From Ancrocorticia sp052089425 (lineage in GTDB: Bacteria; Actinomycetota; Actinomycetes; Actinomycetales; Actinomycetaceae), in the NCBI RefSeq assembly GCF_052089425.1, contig NZ_JBQCZW010000007.1, positions 16,001 through 80,000 of the forward strand: a stretch of 64,000 nucleotides of DNA, given 5' to 3'. The notes beneath the pieces are model-generated. The model saw only the letters and a program-made list of their open reading frames with translations, was not told the origin of the DNA and searched no databases. Both the position numbers and the translations under genes were made by a program. Below are positions 35,167 to 43,707 of this stretch, piece by piece. Numbering within the stretch: position 1 is the first letter of the stretch; each line of letters starts with the position of its first letter.

Positions 35167-36645
35167 CTAGTTGTTTGTCAGCTTCTCACGCAGAGCGGCA
35201 AGTGCTTCGTCCGATGCCAGAGTGCCAGCGGCCTCTGCATCGTTCGAGGAATAGGATGCCGGTGCCGGCTCGGTGGCCGCCGGAGCAGAAGAGCTCTGGC
35301 CTGCCTCGGCGTCCTGCTCCATTGCCTTGGCAACTTGAGCCTTGTGGGACTCCCAACGTGCCTGAGCGGCAGCGTATTCGTTCTCCCACGCTTCGCGCTG
35401 CGTATCGTAGCCGTCCAGCCATTCGTTGGACTCGGGATCGAAGCCTTCTGGGTACTTGTAGTTGCCCTGATCGTCGTATTCCGCAGCCATGCCGTACAGC
35501 GAAGGATCGAAATCTTCGGACGTGGGATCCACGCCCTCGTTCGCCTGCTTGAGCGACAGGGAGATGCGGCGGCGCTCAAGATCAATATCGATCACCTTGA
35601 CGAATGCGTCATCACCAACCTTGACAACCTGCTCGGGCAGATCGATGTGGCGCTGTGCCAGCTCGGAGATGTGAACCAAGCCCTCGATGCCATCCTCCAC
35701 GCGAACGAATGCGCCGAACGGAACCAGCTTGGTGACCTTGCCCGGGACGATCTGACCGATCGCATGGGTACGGGCGAAGGTCTGCCACGGATCTTCCTGC
35801 GTAGCCTTGAGGGAGAGCGAAACACGCTCGCGATCCATATCAACATCAAGGACTTCCACGGTGACCTTCTGGCCAACTTCGACAACCTCAGATGGGTGAT
35901 CGATGTGCTTCCACGAAAGCTCGGACACGTGAACCAGACCGTCTACGCCACCAAGATCAACGAACGCACCGAAGTTGACGATCGAGGAGATGACGCCCTC
36001 GCGGACCTGCCCCTTCTTGAGGTTGTGGAGGAATTCTCCACGGGCCTGAGACTGGGTTTCTTCGAGCCAAGAGCGGCGGGACAACACAACGTTGTTCCGG
36101 TTCTTGTCCAGCTCGATGATCTTTGCTTCGAGCTCACGGCCGATGTAGGGCTGAAGATCGCGCACGCGGCGCATTTCAACCAAGGATGCAGGGAGGAAGC
36201 CACGAAGCCCGATGTCCAGAATGAGGCCACCCTTGACAACTTCGATGACCGAACCGGTGACAACGCCATCGGCTTCTTTGACATCTTCGATTTGGGACCA
36301 AGCACGCTCGTACTGTGCGCGCTTCTTGGAGAGGAGAAGGCGGCCTTCCTTGTCTTCCTTCTGAAGAACGAGGGCCTCAATCTGATCGCCTACGTGAACA
36401 ACGTCATCAGGATCTACATCGTGCTTGATGGAGAGTTCCTTGGAGGGGATGACGCCCTCTGTCTTGTAGCCAATGTCAAGAAGGACTTCGTCGTGGTCGA
36501 CCTTGACTACAGTGCCTTCGACGATATCCCCGTCATTGAAGTACTTGATGGTCTGGTCAACAGCTGCGATGATTTCATCTTCGCCGCCGATGTCGTTAAT
36601 TGCGACCTGCGGGATCGTCGAGGTTGTGGGCGTGTTATCGGTCAT
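35167..36645 (-). CDS. rpsA: 30S ribosomal protein S1
   Basis: A 492-residue S1 protein with four S1 RNA-binding domains (about residues 38-110, 125-190, 210-280 and 295-365), each with the GxVxGxVxxV beginning and the final KVIDIDLERRRISLSLK-type strand. It helps recruit mRNA to the ribosome. The C-terminal 120 residues are acidic and low in complexity. ATG 36645 is chosen from the family N-terminus; a longer in-frame start at 36714 lies in the leader. Promoter elements are listed separately. Confidence 0.96.
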   Translation of the reverse strand: MTDNTPTTSTIPQVAINDIGGEDEIIAAVDQTIKYFNDGDIVEGTVVKVDHDEVLLDIGYKTEGVIPSKELSIKHDVDPDDVVHVGDQIEALVLQKEDKEGRLLLSKKRAQYERAWSQIEDVKEADGVVTGSVIEVVKGGLILDIGLRGFLPASLVEMRRVRDLQPYIGRELEAKIIELDKNRNNVVLSRRSWLEETQSQARGEFLHNLKKGQVREGVISSIVNFGAFVDLGGVDGLVHVSELSWKHIDHPSEVVEVGQKVTVEVLDVDMDRERVSLSLKATQEDPWQTFARTHAIGQIVPGKVTKLVPFGAFVRVEDGIEGLVHISELAQRHIDLPEQVVKVGDDAFVKVIDIDLERRRISLSLKQANEGVDPTSEDFDPSLYGMAAEYDDQGNYKYPEGFDPESNEWLDGYDTQREAWENEYAAAQARWESHKAQVAKAMEQDAEAGQSSSAPAATEPAPASYSSNDAEAAGTLASDEALAALREKLTNN

Positions 36646-36723
36646 GAAGTTGGTGACTCCGTTACGGACTGAATTAGTAGTTGGACAGTGACAATGCGGG
36701 AAGGAATCCCACACCAGTAGTCA

Positions 36724-36752
36724 ACTCTACGTTAGCTCAGAGCTGGCCGCAA
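36724..36752 (-). promoter_or_regulatory. rpsA promoter
   Basis: TTGCGG (36747-36752), a 17-base spacer and TAGAGT (36724-36729) on the minus strand make one of the best matches to a housekeeping promoter in the window. It gives a leader of about 70 bases before rpsA. I see no gene in the 240 bases between rpsA and polA. Confidence 0.65.
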
Positions 36753-36885
36753 ACAGATTAGCGCGACATTGCGCGGAAAATTCGTGATCTTCAGCCCACC
36801 TAGCGCAGCCATCACCCTCTATACTTCGGAAGGCCATCGTCCAGATTGGAGTGATTCAACTCTCGGCTGCGCCAGCTAATTTCCC

Positions 36886-39567
36886 CTAGTGGGCAGCAGC
36901 TCGCCAGTTGGCACCGTATCCGATGCCCACGGAAAGCGGTACAGAGAGCGTAGCGGCCTGCCCCATGTCACGCCGCAGAAGCATTTCCACCTGATCGTGC
37001 TCCCCCTCAGCAATCTCCACAACCAATTCGTCATGAACCTGCAACAGCACACGGGAAGAGAGCCCTGCATCGAGGAGATCTCGGGCTACGTCCACCATTG
37101 CCAGCTTGATGATATCGGCTGCCGATCCTTGGATCGGTGCGTTGAGCGCCATCCTTTCGGCTGCCTCGCGGAGCTGACGGTTCGTGGAGGTCAGTTCTGG
37201 AAGGTAACGGCGCCTGCCCAGCATCGTTTCCGTATATCCCTGCTTGCGTGCGCGTTCCACAAGAAGATTCAGATAATCACGGACCTTACCGAACCGCGAG
37301 AAGTAATCGTCCATGAGGCGCTGGGCCTCCCCCACGTCAATACGCAGCTGCCGGGACAAACCAAAAGCGGAAAGTCCGTACACCAAACCATAGCTCATCG
37401 CCTTGATCCGGGAGCGCTGGGCTCCGCTCACCTGATCCTCCGCAACATCAAAAACTCGCGAGGCAACATACGTGTGCAGATCGGCGCCATGGTTGAAGGC
37501 GTCAATCAGCTCTTGGTCACCGGAAAGGGAGGCCATGAGCCGCATTTCGATCTGGGAGTAGTCAGCCGTCATCAACCCAACGTAGTGATCTCCAGGGACA
37601 AATGCCTCGCGGATCTGAAGGCCCTCTTCGGTACGCGCATGGATGTTCTGGAGATTTGGATCCGTGGAGGACAGCCGGCCCGTTGCCGCTACAGCTTGCT
37701 GGTAGGTGGTGTGGATTCGTCCGTCCGATTGAATGGAACGCTGTAATCCTTCAACCGATTGGCGAAGCTTGATCGCATCGCGATGCTCGAGAAGGGAACC
37801 GAGGAAGGTTTGGCCTGATATCGCGCGATCGTCCTCACGTCCGGCGATCCTCACTGCCAGGTCCGCCAGAGCTTCAGCGTTGGTTGTATATCCAGACTTC
37901 GTCTTCTTGGTTTTCGGGAGTCCAAGTTCGTCAAACAGAACTGTTTGCAGCTGCTTCGGACTGGAAAGGTTTACGTCGTGCCCGATGGCACTATAGGCGC
38001 TTTGGGCAGCACCTTCCACACGGGCATCAAAATCTGCGCGCAGCTCATCCAGCCGAGTGTCACTGACCTGAATACCGGTTTGTTCCATCTGCTGGAGGGT
38101 ACTGGCCACCGCGAGCTCAAGATCAAGGAGCGATCCATCTTCACCCTGCTCCTTCAGCGCCTCGGTCAGCGCCCGCGCCAGCGGCACTTCCACCGCGGCA
38201 GCAGACGCAATGGCATCCGTTCCACCAAATCCGGGAAGCATCTCATCATCTTCGGCAATATCAACACCCAGATAGCGCATGGCCAGATCATGAAGATCAT
38301 ACGTGCGCTGGTCTGGGTGGAGCAGGTAGGCCGCCAGAACCGTATCGCACACCACGCCGTTCAGCTCAAAATCACCGGCACCATGTAGCCCGTGCCAGTA
38401 TTCCTTGGCGCTGTGACACACCTTGGACTGTGCCGGGTCCGCGAGCCACTGAGCAAACGCCTCCTCATCGGCTGGCGTGAGCGCTGAACGCAGCGTGGAA
38501 AACACGTGTCCGGCCGAATCGGCAATGGCGATCGATTCTATTTCGCCACGCCCGGGAGCAAAGTTGCCGGTGAGGGCGAGCCCCCATCGGGGCGATTCAC
38601 GCCCGTCAAGCCATCCCGGCAAGTCCTCGTGGCTGACCTTGAGAGCGGCCAAGTCCAAGCCCGTCGTTTCCTCGGACTGCGTGCCGTCGCGGCTGGGGAG
38701 TTCTTGGAGAACGCGAGAGCGCAGGCTGGAGAAGTCCAAGGTGTCGAACAGTTCGTGGACGGCTTGCCGATCCACGCCCTTGGGGCGGAAGAGTTCGAAA
38801 TCCTCACCGATCGGAAGGTCGCGCAACAATCGATTGAGCTCACGGTTCAGGCGGACCTGATCAGTGTGTTCCTGCAGCGAGTTTCCGGCGCGCCCCTTGA
38901 TCTCATCAGCATGAGCCAGAATGGATTCGAGATCGCCATACTGGTGGATCCACTTTGCGGCTGTCTTGGGACCTACACCAGGGACTCCCGGCAGGTTATC
39001 GGCGCCCTCACCCACGAGGGCGGCAAGGTCAGGGTACTGGTGTGGCGTCACGGTGGTTTTCTCCTCCACGCCAGCAGGATCCAGCACCTGCATCTGCGAT
39101 CGCGGCATGGGATACAACAGCGTGCAGCTATCGCTGACCAACTGGTAGGCATCCTTATCCCCGGAAGCAATGTAGCTGTGCATGCCCTGTTCGGATGCCA
39201 ATGAGGAAAGCGTGGCAACAATATCGTCTGCCTCGTAATCCTCCATGGTGAGCCATGCGATTCCCAAAACATCTAGGGTCTCTTGAATAACGCCTATTTG
39301 GCCCTTAAATTCCTCGGGGGTCTTGGCGCGCCCGCCCTTGTAATCCGGGAACCTCCGTGTGCGGAAGGTGCCCCCAGGCAAATCAAAGGCAACGGCAACA
39401 TGCGTTGGATGATAATCGCCCATCATCTTGAGAAGGGTGTTGATGAATCCATACACCGCGTTCGTGTACTGGCCCCGCGAGGTCAGAAAACTATCTGCGC
39501 GCAACGCGTAGAAGGCACGGAAGGCCATCGAATTACCATCGACCAAGAGGATTCGCTCATCGTTCAC
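36886..39567 (-). CDS. polA: DNA polymerase I
   Basis: An 893-residue repair and Okazaki-fragment processing polymerase. The N-terminal 5'-nuclease domain has VDGNSMAFRAFYA and VAFDLPGGTFR with ASGDKDAYQLV. The middle 3'-5' exonuclease-like domain lacks the clear DXE proofreading motif, as in other actinobacteria. The polymerase domain carries DYSQIEMRLMA, the O-helix KAMSYGLVYG and LQVHDELVVE. The GTG start at 39567 has TAGGCT 6 bases upstream and no proper Shine-Dalgarno spacing, so it is probably leaderless. Its -10 overlaps that of the divergent thioesterase gene. Confidence 0.96.
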   Translation of the reverse strand: MNDERILLVDGNSMAFRAFYALRADSFLTSRGQYTNAVYGFINTLLKMMGDYHPTHVAVAFDLPGGTFRTRRFPDYKGGRAKTPEEFKGQIGVIQETLDVLGIAWLTMEDYEADDIVATLSSLASEQGMHSYIASGDKDAYQLVSDSCTLLYPMPRSQMQVLDPAGVEEKTTVTPHQYPDLAALVGEGADNLPGVPGVGPKTAAKWIHQYGDLESILAHADEIKGRAGNSLQEHTDQVRLNRELNRLLRDLPIGEDFELFRPKGVDRQAVHELFDTLDFSSLRSRVLQELPSRDGTQSEETTGLDLAALKVSHEDLPGWLDGRESPRWGLALTGNFAPGRGEIESIAIADSAGHVFSTLRSALTPADEEAFAQWLADPAQSKVCHSAKEYWHGLHGAGDFELNGVVCDTVLAAYLLHPDQRTYDLHDLAMRYLGVDIAEDDEMLPGFGGTDAIASAAAVEVPLARALTEALKEQGEDGSLLDLELAVASTLQQMEQTGIQVSDTRLDELRADFDARVEGAAQSAYSAIGHDVNLSSPKQLQTVLFDELGLPKTKKTKSGYTTNAEALADLAVRIAGREDDRAISGQTFLGSLLEHRDAIKLRQSVEGLQRSIQSDGRIHTTYQQAVAATGRLSSTDPNLQNIHARTEEGLQIREAFVPGDHYVGLMTADYSQIEMRLMASLSGDQELIDAFNHGADLHTYVASRVFDVAEDQVSGAQRSRIKAMSYGLVYGLSAFGLSRQLRIDVGEAQRLMDDYFSRFGKVRDYLNLLVERARKQGYTETMLGRRRYLPELTSTNRQLREAAERMALNAPIQGSAADIIKLAMVDVARDLLDAGLSSRVLLQVHDELVVEIAEGEHDQVEMLLRRDMGQAATLSVPLSVGIGYGANWRAAAH

Positions 39568-39573
39568 TCCCCC

Positions 39574-39583
39574 AGCCTACTAT
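39574..39583. promoter_or_regulatory. Overlapping divergent -10 boxes of polA and the thioesterase gene
   Basis: On the minus strand TAGGCT (39574-39579) lies 6 bases before the polA GTG. On the plus strand TACTAT (39578-39583) lies 6 bases before the thioesterase ATG. The boxes share two bases inside a 22-base intergenic region. Both genes would be leaderless and could not be transcribed at the same time from the same DNA copy. Confidence 0.5.
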
Positions 39584-39589
39584 TAAGTC

Positions 39590-39967
39590 ATGGAGAACTA
39601 CCTTGGAGAACTCGCTGAACGCCTTCAGATCACGGTCCGCACCATCAGTGAGGACCTCGTGGTCATGGCCATGCCAGTTGCTGGTAACACGCAGCCAGCC
39701 GGACTACTGCACGGCGGAGCGAACGGGGTGCTGGTTGAGCAGGCGGCATCGAGCCTCGCGCTGCGCAGGGCTCCAGAGGGCAAACTGCCCGTTGGAACGG
39801 AACTGAATGTGTCCCAGCTTCGCGGGGCCACTGAGGGATACGTGACAGCAACCGCAACCCTGCTTTCTCAGTCACGCTCCTCCATGTGTACTCAGGTGGA
39901 GATACGCGACGAATCGGGTACGCTGACCGCCGTTGGCCGGATGACCAACGTGTTCATTACACGCTAG
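39590..39967 (+). CDS. PaaI-type hotdog-fold thioesterase
   Basis: A 125-residue hotdog protein that probably hydrolyses an acyl- or aryl-CoA thioester. The PaaI/4HBT hallmark is NTQPAGLLHGGANGVLVEQAAS, with the active-site HGG and acidic residue, and the C-terminal strand VGRMTNVF. ATG 39590 follows TACTAT by 6 bases and has no ribosome-binding site. It is divergent from polA and convergent with pdtaR (9-base gap). The substrate is unknown. Confidence 0.88.
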   Translation: MENYLGELAERLQITVRTISEDLVVMAMPVAGNTQPAGLLHGGANGVLVEQAASSLALRRAPEGKLPVGTELNVSQLRGATEGYVTATATLLSQSRSSMCTQVEIRDESGTLTAVGRMTNVFITR

Positions 39968-39975
39968 AAACGGAA

Positions 39976-40587
39976 CTACTCCGCGCGGCCAACTTGATCG
40001 ATCACGGCGTCCGCTACCTCGCGCATCGTCAGCCGGCGATCCATGGATGTTTTCTGGATCCAACGGAAGGCTTCCGGCTCACTGAGGCCCATACGTTCCT
40101 CAAGAAGCCCCTTCGCACGATCAACGCGCTTGCGAGTCTCAAACTGCTCGGTCAAGCTCGCGACCTCGTTCTTGAGAGCAGCGATTTCCTGCGCACGGGA
40201 CACAGCGATTTCCACAGCAGGGATCAGCTCAGCTGGAGTAAACGGCTTGACAACATAGGCCATCGCCCCGGCATCGCGCGCACGATCAACCAGCTCGCTT
40301 TGGGAGAACGCCGTGAGCATGACAATCGCACAATTGTGATCCTCGAGGATGCGATCGGCGGCCGTGATGCCATCCATTCCCGGCATCTTCACGTCCATGA
40401 CGATCAGTTCCGGCTCAAGCTCATCAGCAAGGGCAATAGCCTGCTCGCCGTCACCAGCCTGCCCAACAACCTCGTAGCCTGCACCCTCGAGAGTCTCGAC
40501 GATATCCAAACGGATCAGCGTCTCGTCTTCAACCACTAAGGTCCGGGTCCCGGATACTTCGGTGGTTGCTGCGTCTTCCTGTGCCAT
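39976..40587 (-). CDS. pdtaR: Response regulator with ANTAR RNA-binding domain (PdtaR)
   Basis: A 203-residue two-domain protein. The receiver (residues 14-130) has phosphoacceptor D65 in LIVMDVKMPG and the lysine in VVKPF. The C-terminal ANTAR domain (about 145-198) has the helical ETRKRVDRAKGLLEERMGLSE and AFRWIQKTSM elements that bind terminator-overlapping hairpins. In mycobacteria the partner kinase is PdtaS, which is not encoded here. ATG 40587 has CAAAGGAGA upstream. Its place between pyk/tRNA-Leu and polA is typical of actinobacteria. Confidence 0.93.
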   Translation of the reverse strand: MAQEDAATTEVSGTRTLVVEDETLIRLDIVETLEGAGYEVVGQAGDGEQAIALADELEPELIVMDVKMPGMDGITAADRILEDHNCAIVMLTAFSQSELVDRARDAGAMAYVVKPFTPAELIPAVEIAVSRAQEIAALKNEVASLTEQFETRKRVDRAKGLLEERMGLSEPEAFRWIQKTSMDRRLTMREVADAVIDQVGRAE

Positions 40588-40644
40588 AGCGTCTCCTTTG
40601 ACCGGCAGCCAACATCTTGTCTTTCGGTCTTCTACACTAACCTT

Positions 40645-40665
40645 TTCCAAGTCTGGTGCTTGGAA
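40645..40665 (-). terminator. Small hairpin after tRNA-Leu
   Basis: TTCCAAG (40645-40651) and CTTGGAA (40659-40665) form a perfect 7-bp inverted repeat 8 bases past the tRNA 3' end. It may be a weak terminator or processing signal. Confidence 0.35.
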
Positions 40666-40673
40666 TAAGCCGT

Positions 40674-40756
40674 GCTCCCGGCGGGACTCGAACCCGCACG
40701 CCCGCAAAGGCGCTGCATTTTGAGTGCAGTGTGTCTACCAATTCCACCACAGGAGC
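40674..40756 (-). tRNA. tRNA-Leu (anticodon CAA)
   Basis: The 83-base gene folds as a class II tRNA. The acceptor stem GCTCCTG/CGGGAGC, anticodon stem-loop with CTCAAAA (anticodon CAA), a long variable arm and the T arm GCGGG-TTCGAGT-CCCGC are all visible. The 3' CCA is not encoded. It lies 31 bases downstream of pyk on the same strand. Confidence 0.95.
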
Positions 40757-40787
40757 AGATGGTGGGCCGATGGCCCCCCAAGGGTGA

Positions 40788-42215
40788 TTAAGCGTGACGG
40801 ATTAACGTTTCGCCCATCTTGTGCACGCGAATGGTATTGGTGGAACCAATAACACCTGCGGGCATACCAGCCACGATAACGATACGATCGCCATCTTCAG
40901 CTAGGTCCATCTCACGGAGGAGATGATCTACCTGTCCTACCATATCATCAGTGTGCAGTACATGTGGAACCGTGAAGGTATCCACGCCCCATGTGAGTGC
41001 CAACTGATTACGTACAGCAGGGTCAGGAGTGAAGCATAGCAGTGGCAAACGCGCGCGAAGCCGCGCCACACGCCGTGCCGTCTGACCCGACTGAGTGAAG
41101 ACAACCACAAACTTCACGCCAAGCGCTTCGCCGATCTCCATCGCCGCACGGGTGATCACACCGTTACGCGTACGATGAAGGTTTCCGATCTCCGCTATCT
41201 GTTCGAGGCCATGTTCTTCCGAGTACTCGATGATGTTGTACATCGTCTGCACGCACTCAATGGGATAGAGCCCAACCGAGGTTTCGCCCGAAAGCATCAC
41301 GGCGTCAGCACCATCAATAATCGCGTTCGCACAATCGGACGCTTCCGCGCGCGTAGGACGCGGGTTTTCGATCATGGACTCGAGCACCTGAGTGGCCACA
41401 ATAACGGGCTTGGCCATCCGGCGGCACAGGTCAATGGCGCGCTTCTGAACGATCGGAACCTGTTCGAGCGGTACCTCAACACCCAGATCACCGCGGGCAA
41501 CCATGATGCCATCGAACGCGCGGACGATTGCTTCGAGGTTCTCCACTGCCTGTGGCTTCTCGATCTTGGCGATGACGGGCTTACGCACGCCAACCTTGTC
41601 CATGATCTCATGGACATCGTCGATATCCTTGGCATCACGCACAAAGGAGAGGGCAACGATATCGCAGCCGAAGCGCAGGCCCCACTCAAGATCCTCACGA
41701 TCCTTTTCGGACAGTGCAGGAACGGACACGGCAACACCAGGAAGGTTAACTCCCTTGTGATCCGAAACCGGGCCGGGAACCTCAACCACCGTGTGGACTT
41801 CGGGGCCCTCAACGGAGGTAACACGTACTGCAACCTTGCCGTCGTCGATCAAAATATGATCGCCGGGCTTACAATCTCCGGGCAGCCCCTTGAACGTTGT
41901 TGAGACAAGCTCCTTCGTGCCAGGGACATCGTCCGTGGTAATGGTGAACTCATCACCAACGTTGAGCCGGACTGGACCTTCCGCAAACGTACCTAGACGA
42001 ATCTTTGGCCCCTGAAGATCAACCAGTACGGCAATCGGACGCCCGGTTATCTCCGCTGCCTTACGAACGCGCAGAATGCGCTCTTCGTGTTCAGCGTGAG
42101 AACCGTGCGAGGCGTTGATTCGAGCTACGTTCATTCCAGCACGGGCCAACTCAAGGATTTGTTCCTGAGTGGTAGTTGCCGGACCAAGTGTGCACACAAT
42201 TTTTGCTCGTCGCAT
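40788..42215 (-). CDS. pyk: Pyruvate kinase
   Basis: Converts phosphoenolpyruvate and ADP to pyruvate and ATP. The 475-residue protein begins MRRAKIVCTLGPA, with NASHGSHAEHEERI, the K/E metal region VIAKIEKPQAV, MVARGDLGVEVP and the GADAVMLSGETSVG loop. ATG 42215 is chosen because it gives the family N-terminus and TAGGAT lies 7 bases upstream (probable leaderless start); an in-frame ATG at 42224 falls within that -10 box. gltD lies upstream on the same strand after 67 bases. Confidence 0.97.
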   Translation of the reverse strand: MRRAKIVCTLGPATTTQEQILELARAGMNVARINASHGSHAEHEERILRVRKAAEITGRPIAVLVDLQGPKIRLGTFAEGPVRLNVGDEFTITTDDVPGTKELVSTTFKGLPGDCKPGDHILIDDGKVAVRVTSVEGPEVHTVVEVPGPVSDHKGVNLPGVAVSVPALSEKDREDLEWGLRFGCDIVALSFVRDAKDIDDVHEIMDKVGVRKPVIAKIEKPQAVENLEAIVRAFDGIMVARGDLGVEVPLEQVPIVQKRAIDLCRRMAKPVIVATQVLESMIENPRPTRAEASDCANAIIDGADAVMLSGETSVGLYPIECVQTMYNIIEYSEEHGLEQIAEIGNLHRTRNGVITRAAMEIGEALGVKFVVVFTQSGQTARRVARLRARLPLLCFTPDPAVRNQLALTWGVDTFTVPHVLHTDDMVGQVDHLLREMDLAEDGDRIVIVAGMPAGVIGSTNTIRVHKMGETLIRHA

Positions 42216-42282
42216 GCTGTACATCCTACCTGAGGGTATTCGTTATTTAACTGGCATCTTTGGTTGTCCCCAACACACCGGG

Positions 42283-43707
42283 CTACAACATCAGCGAGAC
42301 ATCCTGCGCCTGAACGGGTACCGGAAGCGAACTCGAACCGCGCAGATAGCTGTCCACACCCGCAGCAGCCGCACGGCCCTCTGCGATCGCCCACACGATG
42401 AGAGACTGGCCGCGGCCCGAATCACCCGCGACGAACACGCCGGGAGTCTGCGTGGAGAAATCAGCGTTGCGCACGATGCGGCTGCGTTCGTCTGTTTCCA
42501 AACCAAGCTGTTCAACCATGCCAGCCTTCTCCACTCCAAGGAATCCCATGGCAAGCAACACCAGCTGGGCGGGGATCACGCGTTCTTCCTCGCCTTCGCG
42601 GATCTTGAGGTGGCTGACCTTGCCGTCCTCCCCCATGAACTCGACGGTTGCGGTGGAGTACAGTGTTTGGCCACCCTCAGCCATCGAGGTGGATACCTTG
42701 TACAGCTTCGGGAACGTAGGCCACGGCCAGTTCTCGGGGCGCTCGGTGGGCAGTTGCGGCATGATCTCCAACGAGGTGACGCTTCTCGCACCCTGACGAA
42801 CCGATGTTCCGATGCAATCGGAACCGGTATCGCCGCCACCGATCACCACAACATCTTTGCCCTCGGCGGTGTAACCCTCATCCGAGAGCCCGTGGACCCG
42901 GCGCGTGGAATCGGTCAGGAACTCAACGGCCTGATGGATTCCCTCAAGCTCGCGCCCTGGAACGGGAAGATCACGTGGCATCGGTGTACCGGCAGCCACC
43001 ACAACGGCGTCAAACCGCTGGAGCAGCTCACGGGCGTTCGTTTCGCCGCCTACATCAACTCCGGGGTAGAAGACAGTTCCCTCAGCACGCATCTGGTCCA
43101 GCCGGCGTTCCAGCACGGCCTTCTCCATCTTGAACTCGGGGATCCCGTAACGCATGAGGCCACCGATGTCATCGGACTTCTCGTACACCGCTACGGTGTG
43201 CCCGGCTCTGGTCAGCTGCTGGGCGGCAGCCAAGCCTGCGGGCCCGGAACCAATGACCGCCACAGTCTTGCCCGTGAGATATTCGGGAACATGCGGCTCA
43301 ACAAGTCCAGCTTCCCACGCATCGTCGATAATCGCGTGCTCAACAGCCTTGATCGTGACGGGCTGCTGGTTAATCCCCAAAACGCATCCTGCCTCGCAGG
43401 GTGCAGGGCACAGCCGTCCGGTGAACTCCGGGAAGTTGTTGGTGGCATGCAGGCGTTCGATCGCCTCAGGAAGGTTATCGCGCCATGTCGAATCATTCCA
43501 TTCTGGAATGAGGTTCCCCAGCGGGCACGAGGAATGGCAGACGGGGATACCGCAGTCCATACAGCGTGATGCTTGGCGCTTCAGCTGCGCGGAGTTATCT
43601 ACGCGCTGATCCTCGATCTCCTTCCAGTCCATGATGCGCACAGGGATAGCGCGTTCGGCGGGCAGTTCCCGCTCACGATGCTTGAGAAATCCGCGTGGAT
43701 CAGCCAT
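42283..43707 (-). CDS. gltD: Glutamate synthase (NADPH) small subunit
   Basis: A 474-residue flavoprotein that passes electrons from NADPH to the large subunit. The N-terminal domain has two Fe-S motifs (CMDCGIPVCHSSCP and CPAPCEAGC). The FAD site VAVIGSGPAGLAAAQQL and the NADPH site VVVIGGGDTGSDC follow, and the C-terminal GVFVAGDSGRGQS closes the FAD fold. Its start overlaps the gltB end by 8 bases, so the subunits are coupled. Confidence 0.97.
   Translation of the reverse strand: MADPRGFLKHRERELPAERAIPVRIMDWKEIEDQRVDNSAQLKRQASRCMDCGIPVCHSSCPLGNLIPEWNDSTWRDNLPEAIERLHATNNFPEFTGRLCPAPCEAGCVLGINQQPVTIKAVEHAIIDDAWEAGLVEPHVPEYLTGKTVAVIGSGPAGLAAAQQLTRAGHTVAVYEKSDDIGGLMRYGIPEFKMEKAVLERRLDQMRAEGTVFYPGVDVGGETNARELLQRFDAVVVAAGTPMPRDLPVPGRELEGIHQAVEFLTDSTRRVHGLSDEGYTAEGKDVVVIGGGDTGSDCIGTSVRQGARSVTSLEIMPQLPTERPENWPWPTFPKLYKVSTSMAEGGQTLYSTATVEFMGEDGKVSHLKIREGEEERVIPAQLVLLAMGFLGVEKAGMVEQLGLETDERSRIVRNADFSTQTPGVFVAGDSGRGQSLIVWAIAEGRAAAAGVDSYLRGSSSLPVPVQAQDVSLML

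Noticed and set aside
35335..36672. Long open frame of 445 codons antisense to rpsA
   Set aside because: It lies entirely opposite a highly conserved ribosomal gene, shows no domain and no ribosome-binding site; it is a codon-bias shadow.
42169..43569. Open frame of 466 codons antisense to gltD and the pyk leader
   Set aside because: Mirror of gltD codon usage without a domain or start signal.
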